A stretch of 64,000 nt of DNA from Megaustenia siamemsis. Taxonomy: Eukaryota > Mollusca > Gastropoda > Stylommatophora > Ariophantidae. How positions within the stretch are numbered: position 1 is the first letter of the stretch; every line of letters begins with the position of its first letter. A program made the translations under genes and the position numbers. The stretch spans positions 80,461,928-80,525,927 of the forward strand of contig JAVIAB010000041.1 of the NCBI GenBank assembly GCA_032433765.1, written 5' to 3'. Below, one piece after another: positions 1-11,321 of the stretch. A model generated the notes under the pieces. The model was given only the letters and a program-made list of their open reading frames with translations, did no database searches and was not told the DNA's origin.

Positions 1-2638
1 GGAGGGGGAATAGTGGGTGATGGGAGAGGGAATAGTTGATGATGGTAGGGGAATAGTGGGTGATGGGAGGGGGAATACTGGGTGATGGGAGAGGGAATAG
101 TAGGTGATGGTAGGGGGAATAGTGGGTGATGGGAGGGGGAATAGTGGGTGATGGGAGAGGGAATAGTGGGTGATGGTATGGGGAATAGTGGGTGATGGGA
201 GGGGGAATAGTGGGTGATGGGAGGGGGAATAGTGGGTGATGGGAGGGGGAATAGTGGGTGATGGTATGGGGAATAGTGGGTGATGGGAGGGGAAATAGTG
301 GGTGATGGGAGGGGAATAGTGCGTGGTGGGAGGGGAATAGTGGGTGATGGTAGGGGGAATAGTGGGTGATGGTATGGGGAATAGTGGGTGATGGGAGGGG
401 GAATAGTGGGTGATGGGAGGTGAAATAATGGGTGATGGGAGGTGAAATAATGGGTGATGAGAGGAGGAATAGTGGGTGATGGGAGGGGAAATACTGGGTG
501 ATGGGAGGGGGAATAGTGGGTGATGGTAGGGGGAATAGTGGGTGATGGTAGGGGGAAAAGTGGGTTATGGGAGGGGGAATAGTGGGTGATGGTAGGGGGA
601 ATAGTGGGTTATGGAGGGGGAATAGTGGGTTATGGGAGGGGGAATAGTGGGTGATGGTAGGGGGAATAGTGGGTTATGGGAGGGGGAATAGTGGGTGATG
701 GTAGGGGGAATAGTGGGTGATGGGAGGGGGAATGGAGGGGGAATAGTGGGTGATGGGAGGGGGAATAGTGGGTTATGGGAGGGTGAATAGTGGGTGATGG
801 TTGGGGGAATAGAAGGTGATGGGAGGGGGAATAGAAGGTGATTGGAGGGGGAATAGAGGGTGATGGGAGGGGGAATAGTGGGAGATGGGAGGGGGAATAG
901 TGGGAGATGGGAGGGGGAATAGTGGGTGATGGGAGGGTGAATAGTGAGTGATGGGAGAGGGAATACTGGGGGATGGAAAGGGGAATAGTTGGTGATGGGA
1001 GGGGGAATAGTGGGTGATGGGAGAGGGAATAGTGGGTGATGGGAAGAGAAATTGTGGGTGATGGGAGGTGGAATAGTAAGTGATGGGAGGGGAAATTGTG
1101 TGTAATGGGAGGGGGAATAGTGGTTGATGGGAGGAGGAATAGTGGGTGATGGGAGGGGAATAGTGGGTGATGGGAGGGGATTTAGTGGGTGATGTGAGGG
1201 GGAATAGTGGGTGATGGGAGGGGAATAGTGGGTGATGGGAAGAGAAATTGTGGGTGATGGGAGGGGGAATAGTGGGTGATGGGAGAGGGAGTAGTGGGTG
1301 ATGGGAGGGGGAATATTGGGAGATGAGAGGTGGAATACTGGGTGATGGGAGGGGAATTAGTGGGTGATGTGAGGGGGAATAGTGGGTGATGGGAGGGGAA
1401 TAGTGGGTGATGGGAAGAGAAATTGTGGGTGATGGGAGGGGGAATAGTGGGTGATGGGAGAGGGAGTAGTGGGTGATGGGAGGGGGAATATTGGGAGATG
1501 AGAGGTGGAATACTGGGTGATGGGAGGGGGAATATTGGGAGATGAGAGGTGGAATACTGGGTGATGGGAGGGGGAATAGTGGGTGATGGGAGAGGGAATA
1601 GTGGGTGATGGGAGGGGAATTAGTGGGTGATGTGAGGGGGAATAGTGGGTGATGGGAAGAGAAATTGTCGGTGATGGAGGGGGAATAGTGGGTGATGGGA
1701 GAGGGAGTAGTGGGTGATAGGAGGGGGAATTGTGGGTGATGGGAGGGGGAATAGTGGTTGATGGGAGGGGGAATGCTGGGTGATGGAAGAGGGAATTGTG
1801 GGAGATGGGAGGGGGAATAGTGGGTGATGGGAGAGGGAATAGTGGGTGATGGGAGGAGGAATAGTGGGTGATGGGAGAGGGAGTAGTAAGTGATGGGAGG
1901 GGGAAGTGTGGGTGATGGGAGGGGGAATAGTGGTTGATGGGAGGGGGAATAGTGGTTGATGGGAGGGGGAATAGTGGGTGATAGGAGGGGAAATACTGAG
2001 TGATGGAAGAGGGAATTGTGGGAGATGGGAGGGGGAATAGTGGTTGATGGGAGTGGGAATAGTGGGTAATGGGAGGGGGAATTGTTGGTGATGGGTTGGG
2101 GAATTGTGGGTGATGGGAGGGGGAATTGTGGGTGATGGGATGGGAATTGTGGTGATGGGAGGGGGAATTGTGGGTTATGGGAGCGGGGATACTGGGTGAT
2201 CGGAGGGGGAATTACGGGTGATGGGAGGGGGCATAGTGGGTGATGGGAGGGGGAATAGTAAGTGATTGGTGGGGAAATTGTGCGTAATGGGAGGGGGAAT
2301 ATTGGGAGATGAGAGGTGGAATACTGGGTGATGGGAGGGGAATAGTGGGTGATGGGAGAGGAATAGTGGGAGATGGGAGGGGAATTAGTGGGTGATGTGA
2401 GGGGAAATAGTGGGTAATGGGAGGGGGAATTGTGGGTGATGGGATGGGGAATTGTGGGTGATGGGAGGTGGAATTGTGGGTGATGGGATGGGGAATTGTG
2501 GGTGATGGGAGGGGGAATTGTGGGTTATGGGAGCGGGGATACTGGGTGATCGGAGGGGGAATTACGGGTGATGGGAGGGGGCATAGTGGGTGATGGGAGG
2601 GGGAATAGTAAGTGATTGGTGGGAAAATTGTGCGTAAT
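1..2638 (+). repeat. 22-bp G-rich minisatellite, left block
   Basis: The region is a head-to-tail array of a 22-bp unit. It consists of GGGAGGGGG followed by AATAGTGGGTGAT, with variants such as GGGAGAGGG, GGTAGGGGG, GGGAAGAG and AATTGTGGG. The array runs off the left edge of the window. Three or more guanine runs per unit make the plus strand a dense series of potential G-quadruplex motifs. The strand that is sense for the metalloprotease gene is the C-rich one. Larger blocks are copied inside the array, for example the GAGATGAGAGGTGGAATACT variant recurs near 1320, 1495, 1535 and 2310. No gene is seen here. Confidence 0.95.
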
Positions 2639-3577
2639 CTATCTATCTATTGACCTTTCGAGCCGTAACCGGCCCATAGGGCGTAGACCAAGATACACCT
2701 TCTCCTATATGAATTTTTGTTCTAGCAGTTTTCTTTTAAAGATATTTTATTAAATCTCGCCATCTGTCTCTGTTCTGTGCAAGCAGTTCTATCTCATTGA
2801 GGGAGCCGATTCCTGCTGCTCTTGCCTCTCTCATCAATGTTCTTCTCAGTGTCTCCCTGGGTCTTCCTCTTTTTCTTTTACCTGTTGTTTCCCATATGAG
2901 GGCTTGCTTTGCTATTCGATTATTATCTCTTCTCATCACATGTCCAACGTATGACCATCGTCTTTTCTTTATTACTGAAGATATTAGTGGTTGATTGGCG
3001 ATTTCTCTAATTTCCTCGTTTGTTTTGAATTCGTTCCATTCTATACCAAGTATTTTCCTTAGACATTTATTTTCGAATGCGTTCAACTTTGTTTCTATAT
3101 CTCTTGTTGTTTTCCAGCTTTCACACGCATACGTAAGGGTTGATAGTACATTTGATTTGAATAGCCTAAGTTTTGTGTTTGTGCTAATGAGTTTTGATTT
3201 CCACAACTTTTCAAGGCTTCTGAAAGACATTGCTGCTTTAGCCAGTCTGATTCTAATTTCTTTGCTCGTATCCCCTTCTCGATCAATGTGACTTCCAAGA
3301 TAGATAAAGTGATCGATCTCTTCTACTGGTTTGTTTTCCATGTATATTTTGTCACTTGTTGGAATTAAACTTTTCATGACTTTAGTCTTTTCATGATTGA
3401 CCTCAAGCCCAATTTTGCTGGCTATTGATGATAGTTCATTTGTGTTTTCCTGCATCGTTTTATCTGACTGCTGATGAGAACTATGTCATCAGCAAAGTCG
3501 AGGTCCTCCAAATGGTCTCCTTGTATCCATTCGATGCCTTTATTACCAGTGCAGCATTTCTTCATTATGAAGTCCAA
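2639..3577 (-). mobile_element. 5'-truncated LINE with reverse-transcriptase C-terminus
   Basis: A minus-strand LINE fragment sits inside the 22-bp array. The minus-strand reading frame at 2736-3455 encodes the region downstream of the reverse-transcriptase active site, with typical signatures FIYLGSHIDREGD, LTYACESWKTT and GHVMRRDNNRIAKQAL followed by KRKRGRPRETL. The catalytic FADD box lies at about 3485-3496 in a frame shifted by one base from the main frame, so the copy is broken and also lacks everything 5' of the palm domain. The 3' end carries a short (GATA)n-type tail at 2639-2651, as expected of target-primed reverse transcription. Exact 10-bp copies of TGTGCGTAAT flank it at 2629-2638 and 3578-3587. 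The clade (RTE, CR1 or L2-like) cannot be fixed by eye. Confidence 0.9.
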
Positions 3578-4545
3578 TGTGCGTAATGGGAGGGGGAATA
3601 TTGGGAGATGAGAGGTGGAATACTGGGTGATGGGAGGGGGAATAGTGGGTGATGGGAGAGGGAATAGTGGGTGATGGGAGGGGAATTAGTGGGTGATGGG
3701 AGGGGAATTAGTGGGTGATGTGAGGGGGAATAGTGGGTAATGGGAGAGGGAATAGTGGGTGATGGGAGGAGGAATAGTGGGTGATGGGAGAGGGAGTAGT
3801 GGTGATAGGAGGGGGAATTGTGGGTGATGGGAGGGGGAATAGTGGTTGATGGGAGGGGGAATACTGGGTGATGGAAGAGGGAATTGTGGGAGATGGGAGG
3901 GGGAATAGTGGGTGATGGGAGAGAGAATAGTGGGTGATGGGAGGAGTAATAGTGGGTGATGGGAGAGGGAGTAGTAAGTGATGGGAGGGGGAAGTGGGGG
4001 TGATGGGAGGGGGAATAGTGGTTGATGGGAGGGGGAATAGTGGTTGATGGGAGGGGGAATAGTGGGTGATAGGAGGGGAAATACTGAGTGATGGAAGAGG
4101 GAATTGTGGGAGATGGGAGGGGGAATAGTGGTTGATGGGAGTGGGAATAGTGGGTAATGGGAGGGGGAATTGTGGGTGATGGGATGGGGAATTGTGGGTG
4201 ATGGGAGGGGGAATTGTGGGTGATGGGATGGGGAATTGTGGGTGATGGGAGGGGGAATTGTGGGTTATGGGAGCGGGGATACTGGGTGATCGGAGGGGGA
4301 ATTACGGGTGATGGGAGGGGAAATACTGGGTGATGGCAGGGGAATAGTGGGTGATGGGAGGGGAAATACTGGGTGATAGGAAGGGGGAATTGGGATTGAT
4401 GCGAATTGGGAATAGTGGGAGATTTGTGGGATAATAGTGGGTGATGGGAGGGGAATACTGGGTGATGGGAGGGCGAATTCTTTGTGATGGGAGGGGCAAT
4501 TCTGGTTGATGGGAGGGGGAATACTGGGTGATGCGAGTGTGAGTG
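3578..4545 (+). repeat. 22-bp G-rich minisatellite, right block
   Basis: This is the continuation of the left array after the LINE insertion, with the same 22-bp unit and the same variants. It includes a long stretch near 3700-4300 that closely repeats 1620-2240 and 2400-2600. It decays into single-copy sequence at 4546-4620, where nothing recognisable was seen, before the 30-bp array starts. Confidence 0.93.
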
Positions 4546-4620
4546 GGAGTTTGAAAGGAATATATAATGATGCGGAGGGAGTTGGTTAAGAAATGAACAC
4601 TTAGAGGGAACAGGTTTTAA

Positions 4621-7600
4621 AGAGTGTTGGAAGAGACTGTAGGAGTGAGTGGAGAAGAGACTGTAGGAGTGAGTGGAGAAGAGACTTTAGGTGAGAGTGG
4701 AGTGATAGAAGAGACGGTAGGAGTGAGTGGAGAAGAGACTGTAGGTGAGAGTGGAGTGATAGAAGAGACGGTAGGAGTGAGTGGAGTGATAGAAGAGACG
4801 GTAGGAGTGAGTGGAGAAGAGACTTTAGGTGAGAGTGGAGTGATAGAAGAGACTGTAGGTGTGAGTGGAGTGATAGAAGAGACGGTAGGAGTGAGTGGAG
4901 AAGAGACTTTAGGTGAGAGTGGAGTGATAGAAGAGACTGTAGGTGTGAGTGGAGTGATAGAAGAGACGGTAGGAGTGAGTGGAGAAGAGACTTTAGGTGA
5001 GAGTGGAGTGATAGAAGAGACGGTAGGAGTGAGTGGAGAAGAGACTGTAGGTGAGAGTGGAATGATAGAAGAGACGGTAGGAGTGAGTGGAGAAAAGACT
5101 GTAGGTGAGAGTGGAGTGATAGAAGAGACGGTAGGAGTGAGTGGAGAAGAGACTGTAGGTGAGAGTGGAGTGATAGAAGAGACGGTAGGAGCGAGTGGAG
5201 AAGAGACTGTAGGTGAGAGTGGAGTGATAGAAGAGACGGGAGGAGTGAGTGGAGAAGAGACTGTAGGTGAGAGTGGAGTGATAGAAGAGATGGTAGGAGT
5301 GAGTGGAGAAGAGAATGTAGGTGGGAGTGGAGTGATAGAAGAGACGGTTGGAGTGAGTGGAGAAGAGACTAGGTGCTAATGAAATAATAGAAAATTCTGT
5401 AGGTAAGAGTGGAGTGATAGAAGAGATTGTAGATAAGAGTGGAGTGATAGAAGAGACTGTAGGTGAGAGTGGAGTGATAGAAGTGACTGTAGGTGATAGT
5501 GGAGTGATAGAAGTGTCTGTAGGTGAGAGTGGAGTGATAGAAGTGACTGTAGGTGAGAGTGGAGTGATAGAAGTGACTATAGGTAAGAGTGGAGAGATAG
5601 AAGAGACTGTAGGTGAGAGTGGAGTGATAGAAGAGACTGTAGGTAAGAGTGGAGTGATAGAAGAGACTGTTGGTGAGAGTGGAGTGATAGAAGTGACTGT
5701 AGGTGAGAGTGGAGTGATAGAAGTGACTGTAGGTGAGAGTGGAGTGATAGAAGTAACTGTAGGTGAGAGTGGAGTGATAGAAGAGACTGTAGGTGAGAGT
5801 GGAGTGATAGAAGTGACTGTAGGTGAGAGTGGAGTGATAGAAGTGACTGTAGGTGAGAGTGGAGTGATAGAAGTGACTGTAGGTGAGAGTGGAGTGATAG
5901 AAGTGACTGTAGGTGAGAGTGGAGTGATAGAAGAGACTGTAGGTGAGAGTGGAGTGATAGAAGTGACTATAGGTAAGAGTGGAGTGATAGAAGTGACTGT
6001 AGGTGAGAGTGGAGTGATAGAAGTGACTGTGGGTGAGAGTGGAGTGATAGAAGAGACTGTAGGTGAGAGTGGAGTGATAGACGTGAATGTAGTTGAGAGT
6101 GGAGTGATAGAAGTGACTGTAGGTGAGATTGGAGTGTTAGAAGTGACTGTAGGTGAGAGTGGAGTGATAGAAGTGACTGTAGGTGAGAGTTGAGTGATAG
6201 AAGAGACGGAAGGAGTGAGTGGAGTGATACAAAAGCTGGAGGTGCGAGTGGAGTGATAGAAGAGACTGTAGTTGAGAGTGGAGTGATATAAGTGACTGTA
6301 GTTGAGAGTGGAGTGATAGAAGAGACTGTAGTTGAGAGTGGAGTGATATAAGTGACTGTAGTTGAGAGTGGAGTGATAGAAGTGACTGTAGGTGAGATTG
6401 GAGTGATAGAAGTGACTGTAGGTGAGAGTGGAGTGATAGAAGTGACTGTAATTGAGAGTTGAGTGATAGAAGTGACTGTAGTTGAGAGTGGAGTGATAGA
6501 AGAGACTGTAGTTGAGAGTGGAGTGATAGAAGTGACTGTAGTTGAGAGTGGAGTGATAGAAGTGACTGTAGGTGAGATTGGAGTAATAGAAGTGACTGTA
6601 GGTGAGAGTGGAGTGATAGAAGTGACTGTAGGTGAGATTGGAGTGATAGAAGTGACTGTAGGTGAGAGTGGAGTGATAGAAGTGACTGTAGGTGAGAGTG
6701 GAGTGATAGAAGTGACTGTAGGTGAGAGTGGAGTGATAGAAGTGACTGTAGGTGAGAGTGGAATGATAGAAGAGACTGTAGTTGAGAGTGGAGTGATAGA
6801 AGTGACTGTAGTTGAGAGTGGAGTGATAGAAGTGACTGTAGGTGAGATTGGAGTGATAGAAGTGACTGTAGGTGAGAGTGGAGTGATAGAAGAGACTGTA
6901 GTTGAGAGTGGAGTGATAGAAGTGACTGTAGTTGAGAGTGGAGTGATAGAAGTGACTGTAGGTGAGATTGGAGTGATAGAAGTGACTGTAGGTGAGATTG
7001 GAGTGATAGAAGTGACTGTAGTTGAGAGTGGAGTGATAGAAGTGACTGTAGTTGAGAGTGGAGTGATAGAAGTGACTGTAGGTGAGATTGGAGTGATAGA
7101 AGTGACTGTAGTTGAGAGTGGAGTGATAGAAGTGACTGTAGTTGAGAGTGGAGTGATAGAAGTGACTGTAGGTGAGTTTGGAGTGATAGAAGTGACTGTA
7201 GGTGAGATTGGAGTGATAGAAGTGACTGTAGGTGAGAGTTGAGTGATAGAAGAGACTGTAGTTGAGAGTGAAGTGATAGAAGTGACTGTAGGTGAGAGTG
7301 GAGTGATAGAAGTGACTGTAGGTGAGAGTTGAGTGATAGAAGTGACTGTAGTTGAGAGTGGAGTGATAGAAGTGACTGTAGTTGAGAGTGGAGTGATAGA
7401 AGTGACTGTAGTTGAGAGTGGAGTGATAGAAGTGACTGTAGGTGAGATTGGAGCGATAGAAGAGACTGTAGTTGAGAGTGGAGTGATAGAAGTGACTGTA
7501 GTTGAGAGTGGAGTGATAGAAGTGACTGTAGGTGAGATTGGAGTGATAGAAGTGACTGTAGGTGAGAGTGGAGTGATAGAAGTGACTGTAGGTGAGAGTT

Positions 7601-10600
7601 GAGTGATAGAAGAGACTGTAGTTGAGAGTGGAGTGGTAGAAGTGACTGTAGGTGAGATTGGAATGATAGAAGAGACTGTAGTAGAGAGTGGAGTGATAGA
7701 AGTGACTGTAGTTGTGAGTGGAGTGATAGAAGTGACTGTAGGTGAGATTGGAGTGATAGAAGTGACTGTAGGTGAGAGTGGAGTGATAGAAGTGACTGTA
7801 GGTGAGAGTGGAGTGATAGAAGAGACGGAAGGAGTGAGTGGAGTGATACAAAAGCTGGAGGTGCGAGTGGAGTGATAGAAGAGTCTTTAGGTAAGAGTGG
7901 AGAAGAGACGGTAGGTGAGAGTGGAGTGATAGAAGTGACTGTAGTTGAGAGTGGAGTGATAGAAGTGACTGTAGGTGAGATTGGAGTGATAGAAGTGACT
8001 GTAGGTGAGAATGGAGTGATAGAAGAGACTGTAGGTGAGAATGGAGTGATAGAAGAGACGGTAGGAGTGAGTGGAGTGATACAAGAGACTGTAGGTGCGA
8101 GTGGAGTGATACAAGAGACTGTAGGTGCGAGTGGAGTGATACAAGAGACGGTAGGAGTGAGTGGAGTGATAGAAGAGATTGTAGATAAGAGTGGAGTGAT
8201 AGAAGAGACTGTAGGTAAGAGTGGAGTGATAGAAGAGACTGTAGGTAAGAGTGGAGTGATAGAAGAAACTGTAGGAAAGAGTGGAGTGATAGAAGAGACT
8301 AGTTATAAGAGTGAAGTGATAGAAGAGACTGTTGGTGAGAGTGGAGTGAAAGAAGAGACTGTAGGTAAGAGTGGAGTGATTGAAGAATCAGTAAGTGAGA
8401 GTGGAGTGATAGAAGAGACTGTAGGTAAGAGTGGAGTATTAAAAGAGACTGTAGTTAAGAGTGGAGTGATAAAAGAGACTGTAGTTAAGAGTGGAGTGAT
8501 AAAAGAGACTGTAGTTAAGAGTGGAGTGATAGAAGAGACTGTAGGTAAGAGTGGAGTGATAGAAGAGACTGTAGGTAAGAGTGGAGTGATAAAAGAGACT
8601 GTAATTAAGAGTGGAGTGATAGAAGAGACTGTAATTTAGAGTGGAGTGATAGAAGAGACTGTAGGTAAGAGTGGAGTGATAAAGAGACTGTAGTTAAGAG
8701 TGGAGGATAGAAGAGACTGTAGGTAAGAGTGGAGTGATAAAAGAGACTGTAGTTAAGAGTGGAGTGATAGAAGAGACTGTAAGTAAAAGTGGAGTGATAG
8801 AAGAGACTGTAAGTAAAAGTGGAGTGATAGAAGAGACTGTAGGTAAGAGTGGAGTGATAGAAGAGACTGTAGGTAAGAGTGGAGTGATAGAAGAGACTGT
8901 AGGTAAGAGTTGAGTGATAGAAGAGACTGTAGGTAAGAGTGGAGTGTTAGAAGAGACTGTAGGTAAGAGTGGAGTGATAGAAGAGACTGTAGGTAAGAGT
9001 GGAGTGATAGAAGAGACTGTAGGTAAGAGTGGAGTGATAGAAGAGACTGTAGGTAAGAGTGGAGTGATAGAAGAGACTGTAGGTAAGAGTGGAGTGATAG
9101 AAGAGACTGTAGGTAAGAGTGGAGTGGTAGAAGAGAATGTAGGTAAGAGTGGAGTGATAGAAGAGAATGTAGGTAAGAGTGGAGTGGTAGAAGAGTCTGT
9201 AGGTAAGAGTGGAGTGGTAGAAGTGTCTGTAGGTAAGAGTGGAGTGGTAGAAGTGTCTGTAGGTAAGAGTGGAGTGGTAGAAGTGTCTGTAGGTAAGAGT
9301 GGAGTGGTAGAAGTGTCTGTAGGTGAGAGTGGAGTGATAGAAGTGTCTTAGGTAAGAGTGGAGTGATAGAAGTGTCTGTAGGTAAGAGTGGAATGGTAGA
9401 AGTGTCTGTACGTGAGAGTGGAGTGATAGAAGTGTCTTAGGTAAGAGTGGAGTGATAGAAGTGTCTGTAGGTTCGAGTGGAGGGATAGAAAACACTTTAG
9501 GTGCGAGTGGAGTGATAGAAGTGTCTGTAGGTGCGAGTGGAGTGATAGAAGTGTATGTAGGTGCGAGTGGAGTGATAGAAGAGTCTGTAGGTGCGTGTGG
9601 AGTGATAGAAGCGTCTGTAGGTGCGAGTGGAGTGATAGAAGAGTCTTTAAGTGAGAGCGGAGTGATAGAAGAGTCTGTAGGTGAGAGTGGAGTGATAGAA
9701 GAGACTGTAGGTGCGTGTGGAGTGATAGAAGTGTCTGTATGTGCGAGTGGAGTGATAGAATAGACTGTAGGTGCGAGTGGAGTGATAGAAGAGTCTTTAA
9801 GTGAGAGTGGAGTGATAGAAGAGTCTGTAGGTGCGAGTGGAGTGATAGAAGCGTCTGTAAGTGTGAGTGGAGTGATAGAAGAGACTGTAGGTGAGAGTGG
9901 AGTGATAGAAGAGACTGTAGGTGAGAGTGGAGTGATAGAAGAGACTGTAGGTGAGAGTGGAGTGATAGAAGCGTCTGTAAGTGTGAGTGGAGTGATAGAA
10001 GAGTCTGTAGGTGAGTGGAGTGATAGAAGAAACTGTAGGTGAGAGTGGAGTGATAGAAGAGACTGTAGGTGAGAGTGGAGTGATAGAAGAGACTGTAGGT
10101 GAGAGTGGAGTGATAGAAGAGACTGTAGGTGAGAGTGGAGTGATAGAAGAGACTGTAGGTGAGAGTGGAGTGATAGAAGAAACTGTGGGTTAGAATGGAG
10201 TGATAGAAGAGACTGTAGGTAAGAGTGGAGTGATAGAAGAGACTGTAGGTGAGAGTGGAGTGATAGAAGAGACTGTAGGTGAGAGTGGAGTGATAGAAGA
10301 GTCTGTAGGTGAGAGTGGAGTGATAGAAGAAACTGTGGGTTAGAATGGAGTGATAGAAGAGACTGTAGGTAAGAGTGGAGTGATAGAAGAGACTGTAGGT
10401 GAGAGTGGAGTGATAGAAGAGACTGTAGGTGAGAGTGGAGTGATAGAAGAGACTGTAGGTAAGAGTGGAGTGATAGAAGAGACTGTAGGTAAGAGTGGAG
10501 TGATAGAAGAGGCTTTAGGTAAGAGTGGAGTGATAGAAGAGACTGTAGGTAAGAGTGGAGTGATAGAAGAGGCTTTAGGTAAGAGTGGAGTGATAGAAGA

Positions 10601-10999
10601 GGCTTTAGGTAAGAGTGGAGAGATAGAAGAGGCTTTAGGTAAGAGTGGAGTGATAGAAGAGACTGTAGGTAAGAGTGGAGTGATAGAAGAGACTGTAGGT
10701 AAGAATTGAGTGATAGAAGAGGCTTTAGGTAAGAGTGGAGTGATAGAAGAGACTGTAGGTAAGAGTGGAGTGATAGAAGAGGCTTTAGGTAAGAGTGGAG
10801 TGATAGAAGAGGCTTTAGGTAAGAGTGGAGAGATAGAAGAGGCTTTAGGTAAGAGTGGAGTGATAGAAGAGGCTTTAGGTAAGAGTGGAGTGATAGAAGA
10901 GGCTTTAGGTAAGAGTGGAGTGATAGAAGAGACTGTAGGTAAGAGTGGAGTGATAGAAGAGGCTTTAGGTAAGAGTGGAGTGATAGAAGAGACTGTAGG
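4621..10999 (+). repeat. 30-bp minisatellite (about 210 units)
   Basis: This is a head-to-tail array with a 30-bp unit: GAGAGTGGAGTGATAGAAGA then GACTGTAGGT. Because 30 is a multiple of three and one frame of the unit has no stop, the plus strand reads as a ten-residue repeat ESGVIEETVG, and the minus strand also reads open for long distances (4993-7851 and 8947-11061). Variant units cluster in subdomains: GAAGTGACT with GTTGAG at 6.1-7.8 kb, TAAGAG at 8.2-9.4 kb, GCGAG with TCTGTAG at 9.4-9.9 kb, and GGCTTTAGG at 10.5-11.0 kb. Substitutions (GAGAGTTGAG, giving TGA) and off-length units break the plus frame repeatedly. I treat the array as non-coding, apart from a possible short C-terminal tail for the neighbouring exon. 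Confidence 0.95.
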
Positions 11000-11066
11000 T
11001 AAGAGATGTCAGCTGAAGACGAGTAGAGAATGTAGAAAAAGTAAAACAGAATGGGAGACAACTCAC

Positions 11067-11221
11067 GTTTCTAACAATTTGCTTGTGTACATCCACCTCC
11101 ATCCATTGTTGCACCTGTCTACAGGTGTGGCAGCAGTAAACCAGTTTGGTCCGGTTCGTGTAGTACGGGCAGTTCTCAGGGACGCAGGGCGCTGTAGGGT
11201 CGTCCCCCTGTGGGCATGTGT
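11067..11221 (-). CDS. Metalloprotease exon 7 of those seen: C-terminal CCHTC module
   Basis: The exon begins after a CACCAG acceptor and continues the previous exon in phase, where the leftover G completes a GAC codon. It encodes a cysteine-rich segment beginning DTCPQGDDPTAPC, then CPYYTNRTK and LVYCCHTCRQ. Six cysteines in a C-x(8)-C pattern followed by a CCHTC ending resemble small C-terminal modules of secreted proteases such as PLAC-type domains; this is a resemblance, not an assignment. Two donors are possible. AAC|GTGAGT ends the exon at 11067, and CAG|GTGCAA would end it at about 11104. If neither is used, the same frame runs on to a TAA at 10965-10967 inside the 30-bp minisatellite and adds about 34 low-complexity residues. 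The position after the WC..GVCV exon fits the C-terminus of an ADAM-like protein. Confidence 0.75.
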
Positions 11222-11321
11222 CTGGTGAAATGAAGAAAGTCGTGGTCTCAAACTGTGTCTGTGGGTAGCTGTACTAATGTACCAGGTCTTCTTATTGTGT
11301 CACTTGATGTCTTGACTGCAC

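Noticed and set aside
2797..3291. Plus-strand hydrophobic frames
   Set aside because: They are antisense shadows of the LINE reverse-transcriptase frame at 2736-3455.
4993..7851. 952-codon minus-strand open frame as a protein gene
   Set aside because: It is the frame of a 30-bp tandem unit whose length is a multiple of three. Both strands are open in the same region, and no start context, splice signals or non-repeat sequence accompany it.
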